Of a stretch of 64,000 nucleotides of DNA, positions 1 through 13,719 are shown piece by piece. The translations under genes were made by a program, and so were the position numbers. The first letter of the stretch is position 1, and every line of letters starts with the position of its first letter. The stretch is taken from the NCBI RefSeq assembly GCF_001522545.3, contig NC_031799.1, positions 30,065,565-30,129,564 on the forward strand, read 5' to 3'. The notes beneath the pieces are model-generated. The model was not told the origin of the DNA. It searched no databases and worked only from the letters and a program-made list of their open reading frames with translations. Source of the stretch: Parus major. Lineage: Eukaryota; Chordata; Aves; Passeriformes; Paridae.

Positions 1-867
1 TAATGAGCTATTTCCTCTCCTTATAGCACTTAAAATAATTGTCATGGGGAGGGTGAAAGTCATTCCTGGCAATAATTTAATGTGTTCTCTCCATATTATT
101 CCTTTCAACGATATCAAGGTTGTCTGTAATAAATGACTCTTCTACAGCTGACAGCTTTGATAACACTATTCACTTCCCATAATAAATAAGATCAGCCTTC
201 AGTGCCACTTTCATTGACATTTATCTTCTGATACTTCTGTTTTTTTAATCAGTGCAAGGCCAAACACAGACCTTACTGTGTTTGTGACAGGTCTTGAGCC
301 TGACTGTACAGCTGCTATTGTAGTGAATAAACATCTGCCCCCTTTACCTAATAAGCAAAGACTAGCTGACATCAAGTGGTGTGCAAGCGAAAAAAGATGG
401 GAGAGGTTGCATGAGTAATGCCTTTAAGATGTCAAAAGTGAATCTTTCAACAGCAAGATAAAAAGTAGGACAGCAATCATGACCTGCTTTGCATGCACTT
501 CCTGACCTCCCATGCTTTTCCACTGTCTGCCTGAGGACAATGAGCTGCTCTGTGCTTCAAATAATGAGTGTGGTATCTTCTCTAGGAGAGCCCAGAAGAT
601 TCATGCCAGATTTGGGTTTGAGTTACTGTCATTTCCCTTGGAGACACTATTTGCAAAACTCAGAGCTGGCCAAAATGCTATTAATCAGCCACAAACAAAA
701 GGACTGCTGCACAGAAGACAGAACCCTTCTGCTACTGTCTTGAAGAAATAAAGTTTGCCTTTAAAAAGCAGCAAGCCAATACACCGTTAATAGCAGTAAA
801 TACACAGTATGAAATCCATAAATCCAGCCAATTATTTTAACTTACATACTGAAAGAAATCTGCTTCA

Positions 868-981
868 AGGCTAGATTGGATGGGGCTTTGAGCAACCTGT
901 TCTAGAGGAAAGTGGCCTTGCCTGTGGCAGGGGGATTGAAGCTAGAGGTTCTTCCAGGTCACTTTCCATCCTAACATTCTG
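868..981 (+). mobile_element. CR1 LINE 3'-end fragment
   Basis: The segment follows the avian CR1 3' tail: a GGATGGGGCTTTGAGCAACC block at about 879, then the 'TCTAGAGGAAAGTGGCCTTG' and 'GGCAGGGGGATTGAAGCTAG' blocks, then a diverged 'TTCCAGGTCACTTTCCATCC' end. It is a 5'-truncated copy of about 115 bp, as is typical of CR1. It carries no coding potential; a short antisense open frame across it is incidental. Confidence 0.85.
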
Positions 982-3900
982 AAAGTCAATGAATTCAAGA
1001 AGTGAGCTTGTAACAGACTGGAATCCAGAGGAATTACCAATAAAATAATACAATATCTTGTCTCAAAAATTAAACAGCTTCATTCACTTACAATTTTGAT
1101 GTAAAAATAAGGTCCATTATACTTAAATTAAAAATAACTTTTATTCAACAAAAATTTTTTGACAGTGGAAAGTAAGTACACCTTTAGAAACTGTACAGAT
1201 TGACTGGTGGTGTCAAAAGCCTTTTTTGACTCTTTTGACCTTTTCTTCCACCACCTGTTCCTCAACGCTCCCACAGTGCATGGACAGAGGAACACTTGTG
1301 TTGGAAACTGGACCTATAAATCTGTTTCTTGCTGATGTTCAAGAAAATACAAATTCTTCCTAGTGAAGTTAAACATGAAACAGAACAGACTCCCCCAAGT
1401 TTTCAGCTACTATCTGTGAGTCATGGCCTTGCAAGAGGAATCAAATGTTGTGAGGACGGAAGATCAATGACAATTCTAGGGATCTGTTGAGAGCCACTGC
1501 ATGGAGGCCCTCCTCCACGGAAGGGTTAGGTGGCAGAAGGAAGCAGTGTGCCAATGATGATCAGCTTCCTGGGGTAGCGGGGAGAACCGACAAGAAGCAA
1601 GGGGACAATACCTAATTTATGGAATGCACAAGTTTTTACATGGAACTTTGTGTGATGGGAAGCAACGTTAAAAGAATTTAAGCAGACTTAATGGGTGCCT
1701 GTGTCAACCTACGCAGTGTCTTCACTGTTCTAGGAGTTTTAGTACATGGGTCTAAATAGTTCATTCAAATACAAAGAACTGGAAAGCACCCTCTCTAGAG
1801 ACAGAGTTAATGGATCCTGAGAATAATACACCTTAGCTGCTGTTTAAACTGTTTTGAGTTCTGATTATACCGTTTTGCCCTTTATGATTCTTTTTCTTTG
1901 GTTATTTTTGCCTTGAATACATGACCAGTTTCTGTTGGGAATATAGCTAACCTGATTTTTTTTTTTAATTTTTTTTTTAAATTCAAGTCTAGAAATATGC
2001 AGAATGCTGCTGATAAATGTATAATTAAAAACAATCCTATCTTCCACTCCTTAACATTACAGATCTGTAGAAAACCTTATATCTAAGCTGCTGGAAAAAC
2101 AAAAATAGGAATGAGCAGCTCCCTGACATATTTTTGTAAATGAAAATAAGCACCTTCATATTATTCAGTTTTGTAAGACAGAAAAAAATTCAGGATCCTG
2201 AATGTCTTCATGGCTCCAGACATTACAATAGGATTACAAAGCCAGAAAGCTTAAACTGGCCGTCCAGGCTGAACAAAAAGAAATTCGAATGACTTTACAA
2301 GTCATGTGCTCCTTATGAATCAATCTAATAAAGAGAATCTTACACTGCTCTTTGTTTATTAGTTCGATTGGCACAACTGTACGTGTTATTACTGCAGCTC
2401 TCCGTCACACTAATGCTATCACTTCACAGGCTTGCCTCTTTTAATTTCTATTATTTAATTTTATTTAATTGCTGCTATATTACAAACCAACAGATTTAAT
2501 TTCATTTCAATATAATATGAAAAGATGCTTCCATTTTAAATGCTCAAGGGGAAGGTAGGGTGTGGTATCTATAGTTTACAGAGTAAACCGGACCTAACAA
2601 GCCTCTGCTTGAAACCAATGCTATATAGATGTTTTGGCATTTCTCACACTCCTAGAATGGCTATGTTCTGAGCATAAGGGTTCCTTTTAGCAATTCTCCA
2701 AGCCCTGATTATAGTCACATTTTCTGCAGTCCAATTCTATGCTTAGCAACAGTGATACTGCTTTCTTAAAATACAGCCTTCTTTTCACCTTAGTCCACCT
2801 TGGACACATACCTGAAAATTAATATGCAAACTTAAAGGGTAAAAATGGCTACTTCTAAAGAAAATTAATTTTTTAAACTTCTCAGCAACCTACTATACCC
2901 TAGAGGTATAACTTCAGCCATTTAATCTTAGTTCTCTCCAGGTTAAACCACAAATCCTGATGCCACAAAATGTTTTTTATTTCTATAAATATATTAGAAA
3001 CTCTAAACTGTGAAACGATGAGAACACCAGATGTCTGTCCATTACCATTAGCAAGACTGAAAGCAGGAACAATACTGGCATCACTAAAGGAGGAAGCTAG
3101 ATACCAGGGGTATCTGAGGTGGCGCAGGGGAATCAGTCAGGGCACTGACATTTGGCCTGTAGAGCGCAGTTCACCTGCAGCAACCTTGGTAAACTGCTTG
3201 TAGCCTGACATGTAGTAAAACAGTAGATTTTCATGGCAGCTACTGAAATAAGGTAAGTTTTAAGGGTTTGGGATTTTTTCTATCTTTTCTTAACAGAGAG
3301 GCAGAAGACATGTGGAAACTCAGTGAAACACTTTTTTTATCATGCAGTGAAAATGGGGGAGATAGTAGCAAAAAATACAACAAACAAACTACAAATCCAT
3401 TTTTTGCTTTGTTTGGATATATACAATATTTTTTCTTATGAAATGTTGCTTCTCCTCTAGCAACCCTTGGCTTTCCAACGAAAATAGCTGTAATACACCC
3501 GAAAACATTATAGATATGACTGTTGCCAAAAATATTACCTTATCTGTGCTGAGCTGTCTTTCTTTGTCCTGAACTCCTAAAGTCCTCAATGACTACTATA
3601 CCCTCATGCAACATGCTTCTTCAATGATCAGAGGGTCTTTGCTATATTCCCTTACAACCAAGAGCAGTGAGAAGGTAGATGCACCCATTTATTCTGTCAC
3701 CAACTGCTAGGACAGACCCTCACGTTTGCTTTTGACAGGTCCAACTGTGTAATCAGACTCCTGAACTCAAAGCTGAAAACTACTCTTTTCTTAATTTTTA
3801 CTGATCCCTCCAAGCAAAACAAAACAAAACAACAGACAACAAGAGAGCACCCCTCCAGTCATCCTTGCCTCCCCTCAAAAAACCCCAAACCAAATAAAAC

Positions 3901-4223
3901 ACAAATCAAATCCCTGAAGTCAAGTGTAGATTAAGGAGACTGGAAGAGACTGTGTGGAAAAGAAACAGGCAGACAGAAGAGGTGTGGAAAAGGTGTTTTG
4001 CAATGAAAAGTGAAAGAGATTCTGAACAATTCAGCAGGTGGAGAGTGAACTAGAAAGGATCTAAGTTCAAGCAAAGAGAGATGGAAAATTAATGGTTTCT
4101 CCATCTTACATGATGGTTCTTAATGGATTTGAGTTATTGCAGGGAATTTAACAGCTGATTGAATTGCAAGTGAAAGAGAAGGAAAAGAAATTAATATTAA
4201 TTTTTTTTTTGGCAACTTATTCA

Positions 4224-4321
4224 GTAGAACCTATTCAGTGGAAGGTGTCCCTCCCCAGGACAGGAGGAGAGAACCGGGTATTCTCTAAGGTCTTTTCCAA
4301 ACCAAACCATTCCATGAGTCT
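4224..4321 (+). mobile_element. CR1 LINE 3'-end fragment
   Basis: Shows the CR1 tail order: 'AACCTATTCAGTGGAAGGTG', 'TCCCTCCCCAGGACAGGAGG', then 'AAGGTCTTTTCCAAACC' and 'AAACCATTCCATGAGTCTG', the diverged form of the terminal AACCATTCTATGATTCT motif. It is 5'-truncated, about 100 bp, and sense on the + strand. Confidence 0.8.
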
Positions 4322-5146
4322 GACATCATTTGACTTCAAATGGTACTGCAGTGACAGAATGGAAATTAGACATTCATTCATAAGCTCAGGAAGAGCAGAG
4401 TAAGAAAAGTAAGACTGAAACAACAAGACTTAAAAAAATGGAGGAACTGAAAGCCATGGGTAAGAGAAATTAGGTTGAGTCAGGAAATAATTGAATGTGA
4501 GAAAGCAAGCAACTAAACGAAGAAAAGTAAGATGTGGTTGAAACTAAAGCCTGTGATCACATAATTAAATGCAATACTGAAAATACAGAGTAAGACAGTT
4601 TGAGCTGTCCTTCAAACACTTGAATTTTTTCTTGCAACACTCTCCAAACCTCTGAGTACATAATTTCTGGGTCTACTATTGGAACAGATACATACTACTT
4701 GCAGGAAAAGGTAATTTTGCTAACAAGAAAAGAGGTAGCAGGCATAAATCTTAACTGAATTATCCTGCTGCCTTGTGTCTGCCATTTAATTACAGTTGCT
4801 AAAGCAGAAAAGGCAGATTTTCTCCAAAGACTTGAACCAAGGTTTAAAGCCACTGAGTTCTAGTGTTGTAAGCCACACGGTTAAGAATGCTTTCATCATA
4901 TGCTACAAGAGTTTACTATTTTGCCATGTGTGTAAGTCTTAGAAACGGTAAGAAAAATTTGCAGGATTCAGTTGCAAAAATATATTTATCCCATTACTTA
5001 CTTTCCCAAGTCTTTTTACAGAGAAGTACTGCTTATATACACAGTAGCAAGAAATGAAGCTGCACTAAAAATCATGATAACTTAGATAAATAGTAATTTA
5101 AAAAGCAAAGTTCAAAAGGAACTGTTTTCCACAGTAGAAAACTGTG

Positions 5147-5220
5147 GAATCATGGAATTGTTTAGGTTGGAAAATACCTTCGGGATCATCAAGTCCAACA
5201 ACTCCCAGCAGGGGCAGAAA
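5147..5220 (-). mobile_element. CR1 LINE 3'-end fragment, antisense
   Basis: Reads as the reverse complement of the CR1 terminus: 'GAATCATGGAATTGTTTAGG', then 'TTGGAAAATACCTTCGGGAT', 'CATCAAGTCCAACAACTCCC' and 'AGCAGGGGCAG'. These match the usual order of AATCATAGAAT, TTGGAAGGGACCTT, GATCATC and CCAAC blocks. It is very short (about 75 bp) and diverged. Confidence 0.8.
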
Positions 5221-6196
5221 GATGCTCAATGATTGAGCCAGGTGCAAGGAATCTTCACCTTCAACTAAAATTATAAAATCATTGTAGAATAGCTGTTTTC
5301 CCCCCCCATGCTATCCATGTGGGATGCACTGATGCTGAAGGAGACCCTACTGAGACAGCAAAATAATGCTGTACAACTGATCAGCATCCTCAGGCTCTAC
5401 CAGGTAAAGCTGAAAATTCAACAGGCACAGATGGACTTGTACTTTGGAAAATGACCAGGAATTTTAAGGCACATAACAGAATACATTAAAAAATTGACTC
5501 TCTAGAAATCTCTGTCCTTGCCCTGCCCCAAAGCTTCATTGCACTCCTGAGCCAATAAGAATTGCTACAGCATTTTTCAGCCAGCCATAACATAACCCAT
5601 TCACACAGCTGAGCCAGGACATACCACAGGCCAGCTCATGGCCAAGTGAGTAAGTACTCAAGTGAGTAAGGCTGCATTTGAGTATGTAGTGCTGCTGACA
5701 CACTCTGAAAAGAGGGGGAATTGGAAAAAGACATATAAGGTACAAGTTTAGCATGTGCCTATGTGCTCAGGATGAGTTCTCCAAAATAATTTCTGTTTTG
5801 TAAATGGAACAGTGTATTGTTTCTGAGACCACCCTCTTGTACTGTCAGACAGTTCACCTGTCCCTTTTCTTTACAAGTTGCTAAGGAAATTTTAGAGAAA
5901 CATGCTTATTTTACAATTTGAGTTTATCCTGGTAGAAGGACTGAAAGCTGTACTCACAAAAACTAAATACAAACTGTTGCTGCATGGAAGAATATTTTTG
6001 GTACTCGATGCTTTCATGAGTATACATGAGCATTATGTGAAGAAAGAGACTGGTGTTTTGGGTCATAAAAGTGATTGTGCATTCAGTCACAAGGTAACTC
6101 CTTCCCTGTGGACAAAGGTAAACAAATTATACTTTGGAAGCAAAGTACCAGAAACTGAAGTAGTGGTAACCTCTGAAAATAACAAAATATTTTACA

Positions 6197-6262
6197 ATTC
6201 TTAATTTAAAATTCTAAATTTAAATTAAAGATTCTTAATTTAAATTTCTAAATTCATAATTT
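6197..6262. repeat. AT-rich tandem duplication, about 34-bp unit
   Basis: Two adjacent copies of an ATTCTTAATTTAAA... unit start at 6197 and 6231 (period about 34 bp). The second copy is diverged at its end. The units are made of TTTAAA/AAATTT palindromes. No gene or transposon is recognised. Confidence 0.6.
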
Positions 6263-9200
6263 ACATCCAAGTAAGCAAAAATAAGGTTTGAAAGTTTCTA
6301 ACTGAGAGACCAAGCTAAATTCACTCTAGATATAGGAACATGAATAAAGGCCTGAAGTGATTTTTCTGAGAGCCTCAGGACAGCTGGAAACAGAACTACG
6401 CTCTTCTGAACAATAGTCACTATTGACTATGTTAAGTTGATGCACCCTGTTTTTCTCCTGGGGGTTTCTTCCCCTCTTCAGGACAAGAAATTATCCTTAT
6501 GTAACATTTCCACATAAATATGTAACAGACTAAAAATCATCCCCACAAATTTTCTCTAACTAATGTATAAAATATCTTTCCACTATGTATGCCATTTTCT
6601 CACTCAGCCTGACTTTTAACACAATAAAACTACCAGTGCTTGTGTAGGACCAACTCTGTCAGAAATAAAAGTGAAAATTACTCCAGAAAAGTGGTGACAT
6701 TTGGAAGTGATGTCACAATAAATAACATTCAATTTCACAGCAAAACCCATCCCCATATTCAAGCTTTATGTTATGATGTATCTGTGGTATTAGAAGGGCA
6801 GACAGTCAAAGGATTTATAAATATGACTAGGCAACCCTCACATTTCCTCCTGTAACGTGTCAGAACTGCAAAGGATAAGCATGATTCACAGGATGTTGTT
6901 ACTCTTCTCCTTCCTTATGTGTCAGACCTGACTGATTCTAGAATTTTAATTTGTTTTTTGTTGGTTTTTTTTTTTTTACGTAAATGTGATGTAGCCCAAT
7001 GCTTGGCCCTGATGGGAGGGTTGAAAATTTTTTGTCCCAAGAAAAAGACTTCTAAATTTAGATTCTTGTATTGAATAACATTCTCTTGTTCACTTTTATT
7101 TTTATAAAATACACACATTATTAATTTCACAACAGTTAAAAGACTCTGCTCTGCTGGTGCATTGAGATCACAGCTCAATGAAACAGATTTTTAATCAGCT
7201 AAATTCTTGGGAGATCTGTGGCCTGTTTTTTAGGCTTCCTTTACCAAGTGGTCCGTATAAACTACTGTCAGTAGATTTCCAGCTATCGTGCAGTGATGGA
7301 TCTTTCTGCAGGAAAATATTACAAAGTTCACAACTGGGAGAAAATATTAAACTACTGAACTTGGAAGTTGTTGAAATGGCTGCGTGCTCTTGGGTGTTGA
7401 ACAGAATTCTACACACAGTCTCCAGTGTTGCTTACAGCCTTATAAAAATCAATACCACTGCAACTCTGAGACTGGTGCATACCACAGCCTTTAAGGCCCT
7501 TACACTAAACTTGACCCATAGGTGCAGTATTTAAAAATACCTGTTCCATGTATTTTCAAAGTCTGGATTGTATAAATGGTATTTGCAATCTATTCCCAGG
7601 GGCAGTAATGGAAAAGGAAATCATATATGTACATGGGTAAAGCAACAAATAATAATGCTTTAGATATATTTCTGTGTTCTCTGTGTGCAATGATTAATGC
7701 CTCTGGAGTCAGTGCATAAGCAGTTGCTCTAAACACATTGAAAAACTGAACATGTCTTCAGTTCTGATTCATCTGGGTTCTTGTATAAGCCTGCAAAACA
7801 GCAAATGCAGCAGTCTCTTCCCTTTAAACAAAGCCAAGAAAATAATAATCAGTGTTTCTGAATATTTTTCCTGCCTTCCTTTTTCTGCTCTCTTCTCCCA
7901 CATCATGGTGAGGAGTTCCAGAATGGCATGAATAGCTTTTAGATGTCACTGACACAGTGTGTCAAAAGTGACAAGTCAAATGCCCTGCTACTTCCTCACC
8001 ACCATGTTCATGTTCCACTGGTCACAAGATTTTGGACACAGGACAATACATAGCAGTATTCTGCTAATATATTCCTCCTAAAGCTGCTGGGGTGGTAACA
8101 GTCAGCCAGTGCACAATACCTTTGACAGCTATTTCAGACTTCCACAGTTCTTTTTCTTACATCTGCATACAGTCTTAACTTTGGGGAAAGCTTGCTTTGG
8201 GGTGAATTCTCGACACAATGCCCCAGATGAAAGCTCTGACTTCGGTTGCTATGACCCAAACTTCTCCAATTCTACAAACATGCACCAAGCTTCATTTTGT
8301 TAGTGGATTTGAGAAATAGTCATCTTGATGATGATTATTAATACCTCCTGTTAGTCTACCTGACCGTACTCCCTTACTTTAGTTCTAGAGTATCTTCATT
8401 CCTCCTAAGGGAACTACTTAGGAAGCTCAGCTTTACTCTCCCCAAGCAGGAGTCACACAATGTGACACTGAAGCATGACCAATGAACATCCCTCTCAAAA
8501 CAGCTCACCCTCCTCTGGGTGTTGGTTTGAATAAACAAATAATAATTGCTTCCTAGAAGCGTCTGACAAAGAATATTGGCACTGTGAGGTAACTGGATGA
8601 AAGCAGGAAAGGCAGGACTCCTGTCCACCACACCCTATGTTGTCATGTACTTGGAACTCTCTTAATGCTCTTGCAGCCTTTGAAGACAAGTTGAAGGTCC
8701 CATTTCTGCAGCCCAAACTCCACAGGTAGGTTATTATGAGAAGTACACTACCACAATATGAGAAATAACTCCCACAATACTGGCTGTCCTCCAGAAAATT
8801 ATTTTATTTTAAAATACTTAAATAGTCACAGTGTGATATCACATAATTCCAGGTTAAATATCAACTAAATTTTTGCTGTACTATTGGAATCTGCCTGAAA
8901 GATTAAGAAAATAGAAAACTTCTGTAGGCCTAAGGCACCTGCTGTCTGCCTTTCAACATATTCTTCCAGCATTATTTTCATAAAGGGGAGCCAGAAATTA
9001 CAGTATCTGAGCATTCAGCTCTGTATGGTGGAGCATTTTATGTTGGCCAAAAGTTGTGGTCTGTCTGACAGTCTAATCAGTCAACTGAAAGCCTTGAGTA
9101 GTCTCTGGACTGGGCTAGTATTTCCCACACCACTGAGTCAAATTCATCTTGGATGAATTCTAGATGAGAGAGGGCCTAATTATAGATGCACAGCTTTGCT

Positions 9201-10699
9201 TCTGGCTTTGGGAAAATTCCAGAATTTCTGAATCCTGTAACATTTTTGGTCCTCCAAGACATCCTAAGGACTGTATTCAATATTAATGTAATTAATAAAT
9301 GTATTAAAAAGAGATACATTATTATTAAAATCAATTATATAAATAATTTGAGCTGCTCTGCCTCATCTCTTAAATGCAACATCATTGTAAATAAATTCAC
9401 ATTTGTTTTGTTGGGTTTTTTCCATTTTAAAGTCTAGCACTCCTCAATAAGCATTATCTTTTATGGAAAGCAAAAAAAGGAATACTCTAAACAAGCCTCT
9501 AAGCCTCCCTTCTCCAGCTGCCCAGTGTTGTCCTGCTTCATGACTTTTGCCCTCTGATTTCCCATGTGATTAGCTCAAGTAATCATTAAAGAGCTAAATC
9601 TTGTGAAGAACTACCATTAAAATAGAGAGCTCACCTTACAGGCTTGAAAGTAGTTGTGTGATTAGAATGTCTGAAGCTCTTAAAATCAAGTTGACAGTGT
9701 GATCTTTGGAAATACAGGTGTGTTGCATGATGTCACTATAGGGTTTTTTAACAGCATTTTCAGTTTCCTGGACAAAGACAGTACTGCATTCCAGACCTCA
9801 TATGTTGAAGGCATAAAAAAACCAAACAAAAACAAAAACAAACACCAAAAAACTGTGAAATCATTTCAGTTTACATTCAAAATGTTTAATGTAACATCCA
9901 CTCTTCAGTTTCTCATATAAAGTCTTGGTTTGACCTAAGGCAAATCTAAGGCTGTGCTCAGTAGACTAACATGAAGAAGCTTTTATTCCTTTGGTCTTAA
10001 AACCTGTAGGAGATGCAGATGATAACACGTGACAATAGAGAGCCTATCTAACAAAAGGCTGAACAGTATGTTCTCTTATACATATAAGCATTGACATTTT
10101 GTTGGACTGAAACATCAAGACTTTCGGCTACTGAGAGAATTGAATGATTGATAGGAATATTTAACAAGGCATTAAAACCAGTGAATATCTTTATTTGAAC
10201 TTAAAAAGAAAGAAACAAACAAGCTAGCAAACACTGATCTAAATGACCTTACTTAGATGTTCAAAGTAAGAGATTCAAAAAGCTCTAAATCTCACCCAAA
10301 CAGTGGACAGCACAGGGCAGAAGAATACAGAGCAATGCAGGAGGACTACAGAGATACTATTCGCTGCTATAGGGAGTAAGTTTGTGTGACCAAAGCTCAG
10401 CTGAAGTTGAAACCAAGTAGCACTTTGAAGGACAGTGAAAGGTCTTCTTTTTTAAATACATTAACTTCAAAAGAAGAACAAGTGATAATATTGGTCCATT
10501 ACATGATTAGGTCAGTCACCTCAAAACCAGGATGCAGACAAAGCAGAGGCATTTATTGCCTTTTTGCCTCTGTCTTTAATATCAGTGAGCCGTAAGCTCT
10601 CTTTTGGAAGGCTGTGATTAGGGAAATGATAAACTCACAGCTAACTCTGAGCTTGAGGCTTCCTGCTGCAGCTGGATGCATATAAATTCATGTGGCCCA

Positions 10700-12076
10700 A
10701 TGGGACCTAACCCAGTGTACTGAAAAACTTGGCTAATGTCATTGCAGAAACTCTTCCCATTACTTTTTCAACAGTGTTTGGAGTCTGGAGTGGTCCCAGT
10801 GAACCAGAAGCATAGCAAATGTTCTCCCAATTTTCAAGAAGTGTAGGAAGATTCTGGTAATTACAGGCTTGTAAGTCTCACTTCAGTGACTGGAAAAATT
10901 ACGGATAAATTTATTCTGAGTTAGTGAAAAATACCTGAGACACAATACAGTCATTAGTCATAACCAACACTGGTTCTCAAGGGGAAAGTCCTGCTTCACT
11001 AAATTAATTTTCCTTTATGACAAAGTCACCCATCTAGTTGCCCAAGGAAAGGCAGTAATGTGAGCTCTTCAAATTTAACAAAGTTTTTTTTTTTTTTTGA
11101 CACTGTCTCTCACAGCATCCTCCTGGATGAAATGTCCAGCACACAGCTACTCAAGTTAATTATATGTTGGGTGAGCAATTGGCTCAAAGAATTACACTAA
11201 ATGTGGTCATATCAGGCTGGCACTCAATCACCAGTGGGGTTCCCCAGGGCTCAATTTTAGGCCAGTGCTCTTTGGTGTTCTTATAAATTATCTGGATGTG
11301 GGAATTAAGGGAGTTTGCTAGTTATACTAAAATAGGAGGAACTGCTAACTCCCTCAAGGGTGGAGAGAATTCACAGAAAGATGTGTATAACCTAGAGAGA
11401 TGGTAATCACCAATTGAAAGATAGACATCTGATGGTTTAGGTAGATGGCAAGTTGGATATGTGTAAACAATGTGCCCTGGTGGTCAAAAGATGTATTCTG
11501 GAGTGCATCAAGCACAGCATCATCAGCTGGGCAAGGAAGGTGACTGTTCTGCTCCACAGTGCACTGGTATAACCCATCTCAAGACCTGTGTGCAGCTGTG
11601 GATTCCTAGGTACAAGGCTGTTAGAGTGCGTCCAGAGGCGGGTGACCAAGGTGGTGAAAAACCTTGAGGATAAGGCATTAAAGAGCAGATGAGATCATTT
11701 TACTCACCTTGGAAAAGGGAAGATTGAAGATTGCCTTATCAGAGACAGCAGCTTCCTTACAGTGGTCAGTGGAAGAGATTACACTGTTACTCTGGTGACC
11801 TGTAACAGGACACGAGGAAATGGAATGAAGATTCATCAGGGGAAATTCATACTGGACATTAGGAAAGTGTTTTTTATCAAGAGAGATGGTCACTGGAACA
11901 GGTTTCCCAGGAACTGGTCACAGCACCAAGCCTGGAGAGAGTCCAAGCAGTGTCTGGATAATGCTCTTCATCATATGGTTTAGGTTTAGGTTTTAGTTTA
12001 GGTAGTCCTGCCAGGAGCAAGGCATTGGATTGGATGATCCTTATGGACCCCTTACAAGATAGGAAACTTTATGATT
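10700..12076 (+). mobile_element. CR1 LINE, decayed reverse-transcriptase region to 3' end
   Basis: A long but frame-disrupted CR1 copy. In order it shows remnants of the RT region: 'GACTGGAAAAATTACGG' near 10890, a 'CAACACTGGTTCTCAAGGGG' block near 10965, and 'GACACTGTCTCTCACAGCAT' near 11099, which is the F-D-T-V-S-H-S segment. The clearest RT motif is at about 11230-11290 and reads S-G-V-P-Q-G-S-I-L-G before a frameshift. The 3' part shows 'CAGGACACGAGGAAATGGAA' near 11807, 'GGAACAGGTTTCCCAGGAAC' near 11895 and the 'GGATGATCCTTATGGACCCC' tail. A poly-T run (about 11085-11098) interrupts it, and the RT to 3' interval is shorter than a complete copy, so internal deletions are likely. It is non-functional: stops occur in every frame. 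Confidence 0.85.
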
Positions 12077-13147
12077 TTAAAATGAAGACAGAGGATCTGT
12101 CCCGCAAGACAAAAATGGAATTTACATACTTTTTACTGGTTTTGTTTACCTAAAGAGAAACCTGTTTCCTTGAAACACTTATTAGTTTAGCAAATCCGGT
12201 AACCTTGAAGATTTAACAAGGTGACTGCAACATAGGCATCTTTTAATCTTTGAAATAAAAAGTATACCCATTGACTTGCTAGCAGCTATACTAATGAAAG
12301 GCCGGTGGAAGGTAAGAATCAAGCCATCAGATGGTAAAGCATAAATTTATGAACACATAGAGTACATTATGTTGTTTATTTTCTGAATGTAGCTCATCTA
12401 GAATAACAGAAACTATTTACTTTCATTGCTTTTAGATTATTTAGAGTAGGATTTGGGGAATTTTTCTTTTATCATTGAAAAACCTTTTTTCAAACAAGCA
12501 TATATTCTTTATTTTATTTCTCTTCCATTTTAATTTTTAAAAGCTTGATAATTCAGGTCATCTGAAATATTCAAAGAAAAAATAATATTTCAGAATTTTT
12601 CTTAAGTTTCTTCAAACAGAAAGTCTGAATACAGTTGAATCATGACCTTTTTTATAGGATGCTGCTTGTAGAACGAAGTTCTACAGTTCAGTGTGGAACG
12701 TAAACTTTTACTTAACAACACAGAGGTGTGAGCTTTCAGTGTGAACCCTACTAATTTACAGAATGGCATAAATCAGTATTAACATGGGATTATATAGAAG
12801 CTAGACAGTAAATATCAATAAATCAAAATAGAACTTCAGGAAATATTTGGGGCTGGTGGCAGTAAGAAGGCAGATTCTTATTTGGTGTGAGCAGCTGGTT
12901 ATGGCTTTCTTTTCTGAAAAGAATACAAATGGATTTTTTGTCATATGAATTAAATATTTTTGACAAATATGAGAGAAATAAATATCTTTTCATATGCCTC
13001 TCACACAGGATTTCCAGATGGTTATAGTGATAAAATAAGGGTCCTAGTCTAAAACCAATGCACCTTTAAGATACCAGACACATCTGCAGATTTTTTACTT
13101 GACAGTACTAAACCCTTGTAAAGGTCCATGATAATAAATCTTAGCTG

Positions 13148-13681
13148 TTAAAGTACTGATGAAATTATTTCACCAAAAAACATCCCCTTTGCTGTTAAAA
13201 CACTTTGTTTTCCCAAGCTCACCACACCACTATTTGTGATTCTAGTTGTTATAGAGAATCTAACACCAGGAGTGGCTGGCCTCACTTTCTCAACCCCCTT
13301 GACATGTGTCAGTTGTACCTCCACAGACACAGCTATTCGTACTTTAGTGCCCAAAATGTTTTTCAGTGCAATGGGACAAGGAACATCGTGGGACACGGAG
13401 CAACAGGAGACATCCAGTACTTCTACCTGCACAGCCAACATGTGCCTTGATATCAGATGAAGCAACTGACTCAGCTTGCAAGCTTTGCTTCTTAAAGAAG
13501 AGCGGGACAAAAAATAGCAGAAATATTAAGGGGGACTGGGAGAAATGCACTTGTCTGCAATAAAATATGTTTGATGACTGGGAATACCATTCACACTGTA
13601 CTTATGCTCCTGTTAGAAGGGGTGATTCTTTTTCTGTTTTCAATTCCCTCTTTTTCTTTTCCTATTTATTTTCCTAGTTCT
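13148..13681. other. Unassigned segment just upstream of the gap; several overlapping open frames
   Basis: Unusually free of stops for this window. A 120-codon frame on the - strand (13148-13510) overlaps three + frames (13205-13450, 13236-13460, 13366-13563) and a second - frame (13344-13550). The - frame is rich in Val and Thr. I recognise no domain, see no convincing transmembrane or signal segment, and cannot choose a real frame. It lies about 0.2-0.6 kb before the gap that should hold the LURAP1L promoter, so it may be promoter-proximal or divergent-transcript DNA, or simply a less AT-rich patch. Confidence 0.3.
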
Positions 13682-13719
13682 AGTCCTTCCCTTCCCTTCC
13701 CTTCCCTTCCCTTCCCTTC
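13682..13719. repeat. (TTCCC)n pentanucleotide microsatellite, truncated by the gap
   Basis: Perfect TTCCC/CCCTT units run from about 13685 directly into the unsequenced stretch, so the true array length is unknown. Polypyrimidine/polypurine arrays of this kind are a common cause of assembly breaks. The array sits upstream of the LURAP1L exon 1 CpG island. Confidence 0.9.

Larger units (their letters stand above)
1..13147. other. Intergenic DNA upstream of LURAP1L
   Basis: No exon of a recognised gene is seen on either strand. The stretch is AT-rich. The only parts I can explain are CR1 fragments (868-981, 4224-4321, 5147-5220, 10700-12076), an AT-rich direct repeat (6197-6262) and short A/T runs, for example 1959-1979 and 3815-3832. 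In mammals TYRP1 lies upstream of LURAP1L in the same orientation, but no TYRP1-like copper-site, cysteine-rich or membrane exon is visible here, so TYRP1 presumably lies left of the window. For 982-4223, 5221-10699 and 12077-13147 I see nothing beyond this. Confidence 0.7.

Noticed and set aside
11976..12003. TTTAGG-like telomeric repeats
   Set aside because: Only a few degenerate units, inside the 3' part of a CR1 copy where a GGTTTAG motif is normal; not an interstitial telomere.
1..13700. Search for TYRP1 exons (upstream neighbour in other vertebrates)
   Set aside because: No cysteine-rich, copper-binding or membrane-tail exon is seen on either strand.
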